A DNA stretch of 46,573 nt from an uncultured Lachnospiraceae bacterium (GCA_900314445.1 OMVA01000072.1:1-46573), one strand, 5' to 3'; shown: positions 23,247-32,144, numbered from the stretch's first letter. Translations and numbers: made by a program. The notes: generated by a model from the sequence alone, not told the origin.

Positions 23247-24524
23247 ATGAAACGAATTGACAATTTAAAATGGGACAAATTAGATAACACAGCGATTTTG
23301 TTCCCGGTTATTGCAAAAGAAGGTACCACAAATGTATATCGAATTTCTGTGGTATTGAAAGAAGAAATACAGGAAAATTTATTACAGCAGTCCTTGAATG
23401 AAGTCCTGCCTTATTTTGATGTCTTCCGTAATCGTATGAAGATGGGTATCTTCTGGTATTACTTTGAGACAAATCGAAAAAAGCCACCTACAGTACAGAA
23501 GGAATGCACGTATCCTTGTCAGTATATTAATCCAAATCTTAACAGGGATTATCTTTTCCGAGTTTCCTATTTCAAGAACCGTATTAATCTGGAGGTTTTC
23601 CATGCCATTACGGATGGAGCGGGGGCTATTAATTTCCTTAAGGAACTTGCTTTTAAGTATTTGCGTCTGGCTCATCCGAAGCTGGCGGAAAAACTGGGAG
23701 ATGATCTGGATGAAATGACTTCTCTTAATCATGATGATTCCTATATGAAGAATTACAAGGGACGTCAGAAAAAGATTTATCGTACACATCGTGCGGTTCA
23801 GATTCATGGACGCAGACTGCCAATCGATCAGATTGGTGTTATTCATGGTATTGTGCCGGTACAGGAGTTGAAGAAGGCTGCCAAGGAAAAGGGAATGACC
23901 ATCAATTCTTATGTGGTGGGTACTTTCGTCTGGGCTATTTACCAATCCTATTTGCATGGATCACCATCCAAGCTGCCAATTTCCATTAACGTGCCTGTAA
24001 ATTTACGACCATATTTTAATTCCAATACCAATAAGAATTTCTTCATTATGATTTCTGCTGTCTTTAAGCCGGAGAAAGATGATTATACTTATGAAGAAGT
24101 GCTGGAGATTATTGAAGAGAGTATTAGCAGTCAGCTGAAGAAGGATACCATGGAGAAGATTATTGGCTACAACGTATCCAATGAGACCAACCTGATCCTC
24201 CGAGCTATTCCTCTTTTCATTAAGAAGTTTGCTATGAGATATGTATATTACAAGTCTGCCAAGGCAAATACATCCACGATTTCCAACGTGGGTTCTGTAC
24301 AGGTTCCAGAAGAGTATGAGGAATTCATTGATCGCTTTACAGCTATGCTTTCCTTATCCAAGGGCCAGAATGTGAAATGCGTACTTTGTTCCTTCAAGGA
24401 TCAAATGACCTTGTCTTTCACATCTAACCTGATTAATTCAGATATTCAGCGGGCTTTCTTTAGCAAGCTGACTGAACAGGGAATTTCTGTAAAGATTGAA
24501 ACGAATGGAGCTTATTATGAGTAA
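23247..24524 (+). CDS. HXXXD-type acyltransferase-like protein
   Basis: 425 residues. EVFHAITDG near residue 117 is the catalytic HxxxD motif of the condensation/BAHD/alcohol acetyltransferase superfamily; the second half has INVPVNLRPYFNSNTNKNFF, matching the DFGWG-region surroundings of that fold. The N-terminal half ends with VFRNRMKMGIFWYYF, as in the family's donor tunnel. The likely chemistry is acyl or acetyl transfer to an alcohol or amine; the acceptor is unknown. Its stop overlaps the start of a zinc-ribbon membrane protein, and an esterase of the HSL type follows, so the three probably act on one ester-bearing product. Start ATG 23247 follows TAGGAGTATAGACAA. Confidence 0.72.
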   Translation: MKRIDNLKWDKLDNTAILFPVIAKEGTTNVYRISVVLKEEIQENLLQQSLNEVLPYFDVFRNRMKMGIFWYYFETNRKKPPTVQKECTYPCQYINPNLNRDYLFRVSYFKNRINLEVFHAITDGAGAINFLKELAFKYLRLAHPKLAEKLGDDLDEMTSLNHDDSYMKNYKGRQKKIYRTHRAVQIHGRRLPIDQIGVIHGIVPVQELKKAAKEKGMTINSYVVGTFVWAIYQSYLHGSPSKLPISINVPVNLRPYFNSNTNKNFFIMISAVFKPEKDDYTYEEVLEIIEESISSQLKKDTMEKIIGYNVSNETNLILRAIPLFIKKFAMRYVYYKSAKANTSTISNVGSVQVPEEYEEFIDRFTAMLSLSKGQNVKCVLCSFKDQMTLSFTSNLINSDIQRAFFSKLTEQGISVKIETNGAYYE

Positions 24525-25320
24525 ATGTATCCGATGTCATGTTGAAGTCCTGGACGACAGCATCATTTGTCCTCTTTGCCAGGGCGTTCTGAAGAAGGAT
24601 GTCACAGAGAAGAAAATTAAATATGAGAGCAGTAAGTTAGAGGCTGAAAAGGCTCTGAAAGAAACAGAAGAAAAGGAAGATACGAAGAAGGCTAAGAAAG
24701 AAAAGGCTAAGAAAGAGAAGGCAGAGGATGTACAGGAACCTGTATCCAGATCCGCTTCTTATCCAAATGTCATTGCTTCCACGCGTCGTATGCAGTTCGT
24801 TATGCGAATTGTGTTCTTTGCGGCAGTGCTGGCGGAGACAGTCTGCATCCTTGTCAATAAACTGACCTTCAAAAATATCTGGTGGTCTGCCATTGTGGGT
24901 GTGGGCCTTCTCTTTGGTTATCTCACCCTTTACATTCTCTTCCACAACAAGAAGAGTCTGCAGAAAACCATTTTGATTGAAATGATTCTGGCTGTCATTG
25001 CCAGTGTGGGAATTGATGAAATGCTGGGCTTCACCGGCTGGTCATTCACCTATGCCATTCCCATCACCATGATTTCTGTGGACGTGGCAGCCCTTGTGCT
25101 TATGATTGTAAACATCGAGAACTGGCAGACTTTCATCATGTCCGAAATCGTGACACTCTTATTTTCAGTTGTTTTACTGGTACTGGGATTGAATCATGTA
25201 GTTCCTTTTGGAATCATGACTTATATTTCGATTTTTGTATGTGGCTTCATCTTCCTGGGCACCATTACCTTTGGTGAGAAGATGGTTGTGAGAGAAATCG
25301 AAAGACGTTTCCGTATATAG
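24517..25320 (+). CDS. zinc-ribbon membrane protein (DUF6320-like)
   Basis: 267 residues. A zinc ribbon at residues 4-24 (CIRCHVEVLDDSIICPLCQG) is followed by a Lys/Glu-rich linker, then YPNV and six membrane helices filling residues about 88-255. The layout matches a family often annotated DUF6320. The start codon overlaps the stop of the acyltransferase gene by eight bases (ATGAGTAA), so the two are translated together; GGAG lies just upstream. The role is unknown, but such close coupling makes it the probable membrane partner of the acyltransferase. Confidence 0.65.
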   Translation: MSKCIRCHVEVLDDSIICPLCQGVLKKDVTEKKIKYESSKLEAEKALKETEEKEDTKKAKKEKAKKEKAEDVQEPVSRSASYPNVIASTRRMQFVMRIVFFAAVLAETVCILVNKLTFKNIWWSAIVGVGLLFGYLTLYILFHNKKSLQKTILIEMILAVIASVGIDEMLGFTGWSFTYAIPITMISVDVAALVLMIVNIENWQTFIMSEIVTLLFSVVLLVLGLNHVVPFGIMTYISIFVCGFIFLGTITFGEKMVVREIERRFRI

Positions 25321-25327
25321 AAGAATA

Positions 25328-25357
25328 TGGCAAATGAGATGCGCAGTTCATTTGCCA
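25328..25357 (+). repeat. GCAAATG hairpin before the esterase gene
   Basis: TGGCAAATGA (25328-25337) pairs perfectly with TCATTTGCCA (25348-25357) around GATGCGCAGT, a 10-bp stem starting eight bases after the previous stop. The two inner flanks show both arm types: GAGATG on the left and CAGTTC on the right. Confidence 0.88.
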
Positions 25358-25382
25358 AAATAAAAATGTGAGGAATAGATTC

Positions 25383-26378
25383 TTGGGAAAAAAAGAACTG
25401 AGTCATAAGGGAAAAATCGTCCGTGATATTGTTGCGGCCTTAAATTCCTACGACAATTTTACAGAACGTGCATCAAAGGCGAGTGCAGTGTCGGAGCTGG
25501 AGGGCTTCGATTACCCGCCTTTTTTTCAGTCGGAGATTATAGAGTTGCCTCATCATGCCAAGATGGAGAAGCTGGTGAGAGATGATTCTAAGATTCAGGA
25601 TGGGGAATTCAGTACGTCCATTACTCCCCATGACGAAAGCTATGGGCTGACTCAAAATCCAGAAGAGAAATATGTCATTCTCCACCTGCATGGTGGAGGC
25701 TATGTGGGTGCCTTTAAGAAGAATTATCATAGAGTGGCTGGTTATTATTCCGAGGTATCCCATGGAATGGATGTGTATTCTTTGGACTACCGTGTGGCAC
25801 CAGAATTCCCATTTCCTGCGGCAGTGCAGGATGCAGTGGATGCCTTTCATTATATTCTGGTACAGGGCATTAAAGCAGACCATATTTTCATTGGTGGGGA
25901 CTCTGCAGGTGGGGGGCTGGGACTGGCTCTTTCCATGTATTTACGAGATGAGAAGGGTATGATTCCAGCAGGACTCATTCTCATGTCTCCCTGGGCAGAT
26001 ACATCTGCCAGCGGTCCATCTTATACAGAGAATACAGAAATCGATCCTGTATTTGGTGGTAGCCGTTCCGCTCTGATATTTGAGAATCCATATGCCATGG
26101 ATGCGGATAAGCAAAATCCAATGCTGTCACCAGTTTTTGGAGACTTCGTAGGTCTTCCACCTATGCTTGTGCAGACAGGAACGGATGAAATGCTGCTAAG
26201 TGATTCGGAGACTGTGGTGGAGAAGGCGAAAAATTCCGGCGTGAAGGTTCGATATACAAAGTATGAGGGAATGTTCCATGTCTTCCAGATGGCAGGGCCT
26301 ATCATGGAAGAGTCCAGACGTGCCTGGACTGAGGTAGGAAAGTTTATAAATGCCGTGAAGAATCTTGCTGACCTATAA
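25383..26378 (+). CDS. HSL-family alpha/beta hydrolase (esterase/lipase)
   Basis: About 331 residues. The oxyanion-hole motif HLHGGGYVGAF (near residue 103), the nucleophile elbow GGDSAGGGLGLA (Ser near 175), the acid in GTDEML (about 278) and the His in GMFHVFQM (about 305) complete the Ser-Asp-His triad of hormone-sensitive-lipase-type esterases. These cleave short-chain esters. TTG 25383 has TGAGG nine bases upstream; a GTG at 25368 overlaps that site. It is downstream of the acyltransferase and its membrane partner, so it may remove the group they add. A GCAAATG hairpin lies in the gap. Confidence 0.88.
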   Translation: MGKKELSHKGKIVRDIVAALNSYDNFTERASKASAVSELEGFDYPPFFQSEIIELPHHAKMEKLVRDDSKIQDGEFSTSITPHDESYGLTQNPEEKYVILHLHGGGYVGAFKKNYHRVAGYYSEVSHGMDVYSLDYRVAPEFPFPAAVQDAVDAFHYILVQGIKADHIFIGGDSAGGGLGLALSMYLRDEKGMIPAGLILMSPWADTSASGPSYTENTEIDPVFGGSRSALIFENPYAMDADKQNPMLSPVFGDFVGLPPMLVQTGTDEMLLSDSETVVEKAKNSGVKVRYTKYEGMFHVFQMAGPIMEESRRAWTEVGKFINAVKNLADL

Positions 26379-26533
26379 GGTGAGCGTTCGCTTATGATTC
26401 GTATTTGAACAGAAGATAATCTGTAGAGCTTCTATTCGGGGAAATAAATTAATGAGATAAATCAAGCACACCTTAGGAGACTGACCAAGATGGGAAATCT
26501 GGAGGGAGACTTCCTGTGGAGAAATAGGAGATT

Positions 26534-27034
26534 ATGAAGGAAATGGACGAGAAAAAAATCCGAGAGAATTATAGAAAACTGACTCTGGCTTTGATTGAAA
26601 AGGGACTTACCATCACTACTATGGAGAGCGCCACTTCTGGCCAGATTGCTTCTCTGATTACAGATACAGAGGGTTCTTCTGCCATCTTTCATGGAGCCTT
26701 TGTTACCTATTGCAATGAGGAGAAAATTAAAAGAGGTGTGCCTGCTGAGATTATTGAGAAGTACTCGGTATATTCGGAGGAAACAGCGCGAGCTATGGCA
26801 GAAGCAGTGAGAAGGGCTATTCCATCTGATCTTGCCATTGGTGTCACAGGAACCATGGGTAATGTGGACCCTGCCAATGCACAAGCGTCCTGCCCAGGCA
26901 AGGTATATTTTGCCATCGCTCTGGAGGGAAAAACGTATTCCTATCAGACGGATATTCCTGTTCAGGACAGCCGACTGGATTATAAACTTCTGGTGGCAGA
27001 AAAAATTTATGAAAAAATAATTTTTCTTATGTAA
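26534..27034 (+). CDS. pncC: CinA C-terminal/PncC-family amidohydrolase
   Basis: 166 residues, only the CinA C-terminal domain with no N-terminal MoCF part. Family hallmarks: TTMESATSGQIASLITDTEG (usual form ESCTGG), IFHGAFVTYCNEEKI and IGVTGTMGNVDP. Family members are NMN deamidases that return nicotinamide mononucleotide to nicotinate mononucleotide in NAD recycling. The first Cys/Gly of ESCTGG are Ala/Ser here (ESATSG), so activity is not certain. Start ATG 26534 follows ATAGGAGATT. It stands alone after the esterase gene, 155 bases away. Confidence 0.8.
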   Translation: MKEMDEKKIRENYRKLTLALIEKGLTITTMESATSGQIASLITDTEGSSAIFHGAFVTYCNEEKIKRGVPAEIIEKYSVYSEETARAMAEAVRRAIPSDLAIGVTGTMGNVDPANAQASCPGKVYFAIALEGKTYSYQTDIPVQDSRLDYKLLVAEKIYEKIIFLM

Positions 27035-27195
27035 CAAATGCAATGGTCTTGCAAGCTTCAATTTTATATAATCCATTTACAATTCTAATTCGTCTGGTGG
27101 AAAAGACCGAAATTGTTTTCGAAACTAGATGTCCTATTTTTTCAATCTAAAAAATCAATCACTGGATATACTAAATTTATGAATTCTAGCAGGTG

Positions 27196-27215
27196 CAGTG
27201 CTTGCAAATGAACTG
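27196..27215. repeat. GCAAATG element upstream of nrdD
   Basis: CAGTGCTTGCAAATGAACTG: the AAC-type arm GCAAATGAACTG with CAGT/ACTG able to close a loop. Confidence 0.6.
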
Positions 27216-27316
27216 TGTTAAATAAACTGTATCAAATAATGTCCTTAATGGCTCTCTAATCTAGAAAAAATAAGAGGTTTTCGCCATTTTTTTACTTCCA
27301 GGGAAATTTTACATAA

Positions 27317-27364
27317 ACACTATATTTAGTAGCAGAATATTAAAATAAACACTAGCAGTTGTGT
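27317..27364 (+). promoter_or_regulatory. two NrdR boxes before nrdD
   Basis: ACACTATATTTAGTAG (27317-27332) and ACACTAGCAGTTGTGT (27349-27364) both resemble the NrdR box (ACACwATATwTWGTGT). They are 32 bases apart, three helical turns, the usual arrangement for the NrdR repressor of ribonucleotide reductase genes. Confidence 0.78.
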
Positions 27365-27408
27365 TTTTATCAAAAAAAGTTATAGACAAAGCAGAGCCTC
27401 AATGGTAC

Positions 27409-27414
27409 TATAAT
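27409..27414 (+). promoter_or_regulatory. nrdD -10 element
   Basis: TATAAT, 98 bases before the nrdD start and 45 after the second NrdR box. A weak TAGACA at 27383-27388 is 20 bases upstream, a poor spacing. Confidence 0.45.
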
Positions 27415-27419
27415 CGTGT

Positions 27420-27496
27420 AGCCAAAAACTGACATACCGAAAGCGTATGACTTCTGGGTTGCAGGTAACACAGGGGTGTAAAAGGTTATAAATTTT
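27420..27496 (+). other. candidate structured leader of nrdD
   Basis: After the presumed transcription start, CATAC-CGAAAGC-GTATG makes a stem-loop, and ACAC/GTGT flanks AGGG further on. The G-rich stretch between 27450 and 27480 does not look like AT-rich spacer. No known riboswitch consensus is matched by eye. Confidence 0.35.
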
Positions 27497-27511
27497 TTGA
27501 GGAGAAACACA

Positions 27512-29767
27512 ATGATTTACGATGAAACACTTGATGGGAATTTAGATTTAGATGACATTAAAATGTGCGTTATGAAGCGTTCGGGGGAACGTGTGCCATT
27601 TAATCCAGAAAAGATTACAAACGCTATTCACAAGGCTAACCGTGAAGTTGGTATCATTACAGAGCGTTTAACAGAAGATGAAATTAATAAGATTGTTTTA
27701 GGTATTGTTAAGGATGCTACCAATGCAGGTCGTGACCTTTCTGTAGAAGAAATTCAGGATAAGGTTGAAGATGGTCTCATGTCTACTGGTAAGACACGTG
27801 CAGCAAGACTTTATATCACATACCGTTATAAGCATAACGAAATGCGTAAGATGAGCGAAGTTGATCAGAAGATCGCCGGCGTCGTTGAACGTGAAAATGA
27901 AGAAGTTAAGCAGGAAAACTCCAATAAGAACCCAACAGTTCTTTCTGTACAGCGTGATTACATGGCTGGTGAGTGGAGCCGTTACTACACAAATAAGTAC
28001 CTGCTTCCTGATGATATCGTTCGTGCACATAAGGAAGGCGTTATTCACTTCCATGATGCAGACTACTTTGCCCAGACAATGCACAACTGTGATCTTGTAA
28101 ACCTGGATGACATGCTTCAGAACGGCACAAACATCAGTGGTACACATATCGACAGACCAAGATCATTTGCTACAGCTTGTACAGTAGCTTCACAGATTGT
28201 TGCTCAGGTTGCTTCTAACCAGTACGGTGGACAGACAATTACTCTTTCTCATCTGGCACCATTCGTAGATGTCAGCCGTCAGAAAATCTTCAAGAGACTG
28301 ACAGAAGAACTGGAGGAAGTTGGCGCTTCTATTACAGATGATGAGATGAAGGCTCTTGTTGAAAAGGAAGTACGTAAGGAAGTTGAAAGTGGATGTCAGA
28401 CAATCCAGTATCAGCTGATTACTTTACAGTCAACCAATGGACAGGCTCCATTCGTTACAGTATTCATGTACCTTCATGAAGTACCAGAAGGACAGACGCG
28501 TGCTGACCTTGCTATGATCATCGAAGTAATGCTTCAGCAGAGAATCCTTGGCGTTAAGGATCGTACAGGCGTTTATATTACACCTGCTTTTCCTAAGCTT
28601 ATTTATGTTCTGCAGGAAGATAACATTACAGAAGATGCACCATACTTCTATTTGACAAAGCTTGCTGCCGAATGTACAGCAAAGAGAATGGTTCCTGATT
28701 ATATTTCTGAGAAAAAGATGCTGGAACTTAAGGGCGATGTTTTCCCATGTATGGGATGTCGTTCATTCCTGACACCTGACCGTTTCACAGATGCAGGAGT
28801 TGGTAATATTTCAAAGGCTAAGAATTATGTAGAAGGCAAGCACCGTTACTACGGTCGTTTCAACCAGGGGGTTGTAACACTTAACCTTGTTGATGCAGCT
28901 TGTTCTTCAGGCAAGGATATGGAAAAGTTCTGGGCAATCATGGACGAACGCCTTGACCTCTGCCACAGAGCATTGCAGATTCGTCACAACAGACTGCTTG
29001 GTACACCTTCGGATGTAGCTCCAATCCTTTGGCAGGATGGTGGTCTTGCACGTCTTGCACCAGGTGAAACCATTGATAAGCTTCTTTTTGATGGCTATTC
29101 AACAATTTCTCTTGGTTATGCTGGTCTTGCAGAGTGCGTTTATTACATGACAGGCGTTTCTCATACAACACCAGAGGGCAAAGAGTTCGGTCTTAAGGTT
29201 ATGCAGATGCTGAATGATGCCTGCAAGAAGTGGAAGAGCGAAGAGAATATCGACTATTCCGTATACGGCACACCACTGGAATCAACAACATACAAGTTCG
29301 CTAAGAACCTTCAGAAGAGATTCGGTAAGATTCCAGGCGTTACAGATAAGAACTATATTACAAACAGCTATCACATCCATGTTACAGAAAATATTGATGC
29401 ATTTGATAAGCTGACTAAGGAAGCAGCATTCCAGGCACTTTCACCTGGTGGCGCTATCTCTTATGTAGAAGTTCCAAACATGCAGGATAACATTCCAGCA
29501 GTACTTGCACTTCTTCAGCATATCTACAACACAATCGTTTATGCTGAGCTGAATACAAAGTCAGATTTCTGTGAAGAGTGTGGCTTTGATGGAGAAATTC
29601 AGATCCAGGAAGATGAAACAGGTAAGCTGATCTGGAAGTGCCCTAAGTGCGGAAACACAGATCAGTCTAAGATGCACGTTGCCCGTCGTACATGCGGTTA
29701 CATCGGAACACAGTTCTGGAACCAGGGACGTACAGCTGAAATCAAGGACCGTGTCCTTCACCTATAA
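27512..29767 (+). CDS. nrdD: anaerobic ribonucleoside-triphosphate reductase
   Basis: 751 residues, class III enzyme making deoxynucleotides without oxygen. An ATP-cone regulatory domain is at about residues 10-105 (CVMKRSGERVPFNPEKITNA). The catalytic core contains FHDADYFAQTMHNCDLVNLD and CMGCRS. Near the C-terminus, a four-Cys zinc site (CEECGFDGEIQ, then WKCPKCG) is followed by the glycyl-radical loop RTCGYIGTQFWNQGR. Start ATG 27512 has GAGGAG eight bases upstream, preferred to an in-frame TTG at 27497. nrdG, the activase, follows 125 bases downstream. Two NrdR boxes and a possible structured leader precede it. Confidence 0.97.
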   Translation: MIYDETLDGNLDLDDIKMCVMKRSGERVPFNPEKITNAIHKANREVGIITERLTEDEINKIVLGIVKDATNAGRDLSVEEIQDKVEDGLMSTGKTRAARLYITYRYKHNEMRKMSEVDQKIAGVVERENEEVKQENSNKNPTVLSVQRDYMAGEWSRYYTNKYLLPDDIVRAHKEGVIHFHDADYFAQTMHNCDLVNLDDMLQNGTNISGTHIDRPRSFATACTVASQIVAQVASNQYGGQTITLSHLAPFVDVSRQKIFKRLTEELEEVGASITDDEMKALVEKEVRKEVESGCQTIQYQLITLQSTNGQAPFVTVFMYLHEVPEGQTRADLAMIIEVMLQQRILGVKDRTGVYITPAFPKLIYVLQEDNITEDAPYFYLTKLAAECTAKRMVPDYISEKKMLELKGDVFPCMGCRSFLTPDRFTDAGVGNISKAKNYVEGKHRYYGRFNQGVVTLNLVDAACSSGKDMEKFWAIMDERLDLCHRALQIRHNRLLGTPSDVAPILWQDGGLARLAPGETIDKLLFDGYSTISLGYAGLAECVYYMTGVSHTTPEGKEFGLKVMQMLNDACKKWKSEENIDYSVYGTPLESTTYKFAKNLQKRFGKIPGVTDKNYITNSYHIHVTENIDAFDKLTKEAAFQALSPGGAISYVEVPNMQDNIPAVLALLQHIYNTIVYAELNTKSDFCEECGFDGEIQIQEDETGKLIWKCPKCGNTDQSKMHVARRTCGYIGTQFWNQGRTAEIKDRVLHL

Positions 29768-29804
29768 ATAAGGGAAAGCGATAAAACGTTTATGGCTAAA
29801 TCTA

Positions 29805-29880
29805 GCAAATGAACTTGTCGGAAATTCCATTTCTAAAGAAGGATGTATTTGGGATTAGGCAATGAGAACATCTCATTTGC
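29805..29880 (+). repeat. paired GCAAATG elements around the nrdD-nrdG gap
   Basis: GCAAATGAACTTG (29805) and CATCTCATTTGC (ending 29880) are inverted repeats (GCAAATGA/TCATTTGC) 60 bases apart. The right arm touches GGAGG, the nrdG ribosome binding site. The same two arms bracket the atpE-atpF gap. Confidence 0.8.
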
Positions 29881-29892
29881 GGAGGTACTCTT

Positions 29893-30414
29893 ATGAATTA
29901 TGGAATGATTAAACCATTTGATATTGCAGATGGCGAGGGGGTTCGTGTCAGCATTTTTGTATCTGGCTGCACCAATCATTGTTATAACTGTTTCCAGCCA
30001 GAGACCTGGGATTTCAATTACGGAAAGCCATATACATTAGAGACGGAAGAAACATTGATGCAGGAGCTGTCTAAACCCTATATCGCCGGGCTGACCATGC
30101 TGGGTGGAGATCCTATGGAGTTTTCCAATCAGGAAGAACTGGTCAAACTTTGCAGGCATTTTAAGGAGAAATTCCCTAAGAAAAATATCTGGTGCTATAC
30201 AGGATTCCTTCTGGATGAAGATCTATTAGTTGGCGGAAAACGTCATGGAGAGTATACAGATGAATTTCTTTCTTACATCGATGTTTTAGTGGATGGAAAA
30301 TTTGTGGAGGAGCTGAAAGATATTTCCCTGAAATTCCGTGGCTCCAGCAATCAGAGAGTCATTGATGTAAAGAAATCTCTGGATGCAAATGAGATTGTTC
30401 TTTATTTGGAATAG
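29893..30414 (+). CDS. nrdG: anaerobic ribonucleoside-triphosphate reductase activating protein
   Basis: 173 residues, a radical-SAM enzyme that makes the glycyl radical on NrdD. The cluster-binding motif is SGCTNHCYNCF (CxxxCxxC) near residue 25, followed by GGDP near residue 72 and the helix region KNIWCYTGF. Length is normal. Start ATG 29893 is nine bases after GGAGG, which itself abuts a GCAAATG element. It has its own gap after nrdD, so the shared hairpin arms in that gap may affect the ratio of the two proteins. Confidence 0.95.
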   Translation: MNYGMIKPFDIADGEGVRVSIFVSGCTNHCYNCFQPETWDFNYGKPYTLETEETLMQELSKPYIAGLTMLGGDPMEFSNQEELVKLCRHFKEKFPKKNIWCYTGFLLDEDLLVGGKRHGEYTDEFLSYIDVLVDGKFVEELKDISLKFRGSSNQRVIDVKKSLDANEIVLYLE

Positions 30415-30460
30415 ATTGTGCCACATTCAAAGAAGAGTGTGAAAATATAGCAAATTTGGC

Positions 30461-30490
30461 AGGCCATATCCTAGGGTGTGGCCTCTTTTT
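30461..30490 (+). terminator. nrdDG terminator
   Basis: AGGCCA and TGGCCT pair around a 12-base loop and are followed by CTTTTT. Confidence 0.82.
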
Positions 30491-30491
30491 G

Positions 30492-30500
30492 TGGTATACT
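30492..30500 (+). promoter_or_regulatory. extended -10 of the phosphoesterase gene
   Basis: TGGTATACT (TG, one base, TATACT) begins right after the T run of the terminator and lies 51 bases before the start codon. Confidence 0.5.
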
Positions 30501-30551
30501 TGTGGCAGTGTGAGTTATGAAAAAACACAGGAAAAATAAGGATTTTATGCG

Positions 30552-31268
30552 ATGTCACTTTGGGCCATGGGTGATTTTCACCTGAACTTTTCTCAGCCAG
30601 AAAGATCGATGAATCAGTATGGAAAAGTCTGGGTAAATCATGAGAAGAAAATATTTATGAACAGCCAGAAGATGATTTCTCCGGAGGATACTTTTGTGGT
30701 AACGGGAGATCATGGCTGGGGCAGAAGAATTAATTCCTGCCAGCCGGACATGGATTTCATTGCTTCCCTTCCGGGACGTAAGATTCTCCTTCGAGGCAAT
30801 CATGATATGTTCTGGAACACCAAGAAAACAAAGCAGTTAAATGAATTCTTTAATCCAAGACTCTATTTTCTACAGGATAATTTTTACAGCTACCAGGCGG
30901 CAGACGGTAAGGAATATGCCCTGTGCGGCACAAAGGGTATCTGTTTTGAGAACCTGACGACCTATGAGCAGTTCTTGAAACTACTGGATCGGGAGACCCA
31001 GAGAATGGAGAAGTCTGTGGGAGAGGCCTGGCAGGCAGGCTACCGCAACTTTGTATTATTCCTGCACTATCCACCAACAACGATTGGGGAAAGCACAAGC
31101 CCTTTTACAGAAATTGCAGAAAGAGTTGGTGCGAGCCATGTGGTATATTCACACAGCCATGGGGAAGCCAGATTCCATGACAGCTTACAGGGCAAGGTCA
31201 GAGGAGTAAATTATCATCTGGTTTCTGGAGATTTCCTGGATTTTAAGCCAGTGAAGATTCTTGATTAA
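30552..31268 (+). CDS. metallophosphoesterase
   Basis: 238 residues. The calcineurin-like signature appears as GDFHL (about 6), GDHGW (about 52), RGNHD (about 76), LHYPP (about 175) and YSHSHGEAR (about 198), the set of metal ligands of this fold. Substrate is unknown; family members cut phosphodiesters or phosphoproteins. The start at 30552 has AAGG ten bases upstream. murI follows 23 bases after the stop, and a promoter sits just upstream, so the two are likely one transcript. Confidence 0.85.
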   Translation: MSLWAMGDFHLNFSQPERSMNQYGKVWVNHEKKIFMNSQKMISPEDTFVVTGDHGWGRRINSCQPDMDFIASLPGRKILLRGNHDMFWNTKKTKQLNEFFNPRLYFLQDNFYSYQAADGKEYALCGTKGICFENLTTYEQFLKLLDRETQRMEKSVGEAWQAGYRNFVLFLHYPPTTIGESTSPFTEIAERVGASHVVYSHSHGEARFHDSLQGKVRGVNYHLVSGDFLDFKPVKILD

Positions 31269-31291
31269 TAGATTTGATTCAGGTGAAGAAA

Positions 31292-32122
31292 ATGAAAATC
31301 GGTATTTTTGATTCTGGCATCGGTGGGGTATCCGTGTTACACGAGGCACTGCATCGACTGCCAAATGAAGAGTATATATTTTATGCAGATGTGGACCATG
31401 TGCCATATGGAAAAAAAGAACCGGAAGAGATTCAGGGATTTGCAGATGCCATCATGCAGTTCATGATTCAGAAGGGGGTAGATGCTGTGGTTATCGCCTG
31501 TAATACGGCGACTTCTGTGGCGGTACCTTTCCTTCGAGAGAAGTATAAGAATCTTCCTATCATTGGCATGGAGCCAGCGGTTAAGCCGGCTGTAAAGATG
31601 AGGGGAAAGGACAGAGTTCTGGTCATGGCAACTCCTGTGACTATTCGGGAAAACAAGCTACATGATTTGCTTCAGAAGGTGGATACAGAGCATTCCTGTG
31701 ACCTTCTTCCTATGCCGGAGCTTGTGACCTTTGCTGAGAAGGAGAACTTCTCAGATCCTGCCATTCTGGATTATTTGAAGAAGCAGTCTGCCAGCCTGCC
31801 ACATCCAATATCTGAATATTCGGTAGTGGTTCTGGGCTGTACACATTTCAACTATTTCAAGCCACAGTATCGTCAGATGTTCAGTGAGGATACAAGCTTC
31901 ATTGACGGCAATGCCGGCACAATCCGGCATCTTGCAGATGTGCTGGGATTGAAGCTGACAGATGAGGTGAAGGCTGTAAGGAAGGAAACTTCACAGGCAT
32001 GTGTTGCCGTAAATGAAGAAAAAGTCAGCTATTATTTCTCTGGCAGACCAGTAGAGGATGAAAAGGAATTGCAGATATTTAAGCATCTGCATGAGAGATT
32101 AGAAGAGGTAAGAAGTTTTTAA
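31292..32122 (+). CDS. murI: glutamate racemase
   Basis: 276 residues. It makes D-glutamate for peptidoglycan. The two catalytic Cys lie in IACNTATSVA (near residue 74) and LGCTHFNYF (near residue 187), preceded by the phosphate-like FDSGIGGVSVL at residue 6. The C-terminal 50 residues extend somewhat past the usual 260. ATG 31292 has AGGTGAAG upstream and is preferred to TTG 31274. It is 23 bases after the phosphoesterase gene and is followed by an ATTTGCAAAT palindrome. Confidence 0.94.
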   Translation: MKIGIFDSGIGGVSVLHEALHRLPNEEYIFYADVDHVPYGKKEPEEIQGFADAIMQFMIQKGVDAVVIACNTATSVAVPFLREKYKNLPIIGMEPAVKPAVKMRGKDRVLVMATPVTIRENKLHDLLQKVDTEHSCDLLPMPELVTFAEKENFSDPAILDYLKKQSASLPHPISEYSVVVLGCTHFNYFKPQYRQMFSEDTSFIDGNAGTIRHLADVLGLKLTDEVKAVRKETSQACVAVNEEKVSYYFSGRPVEDEKELQIFKHLHERLEEVRSF

Positions 32123-32144
32123 ATCGATATACACAAATAGGCAT

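Noticed and set aside
27420..27496. Cobalamin, c-di-GMP or THF riboswitch before nrdD
   Set aside because: None of the conserved boxes of these families (for example GCCACTG of the B12 box) is present; kept only as an unassigned structured leader.
29805..29880. Attachment sites of a mobile element at the GCAAATG arms
   Set aside because: There is no cargo between the arms here or at atpF, and the element occurs too often to be a single insertion.
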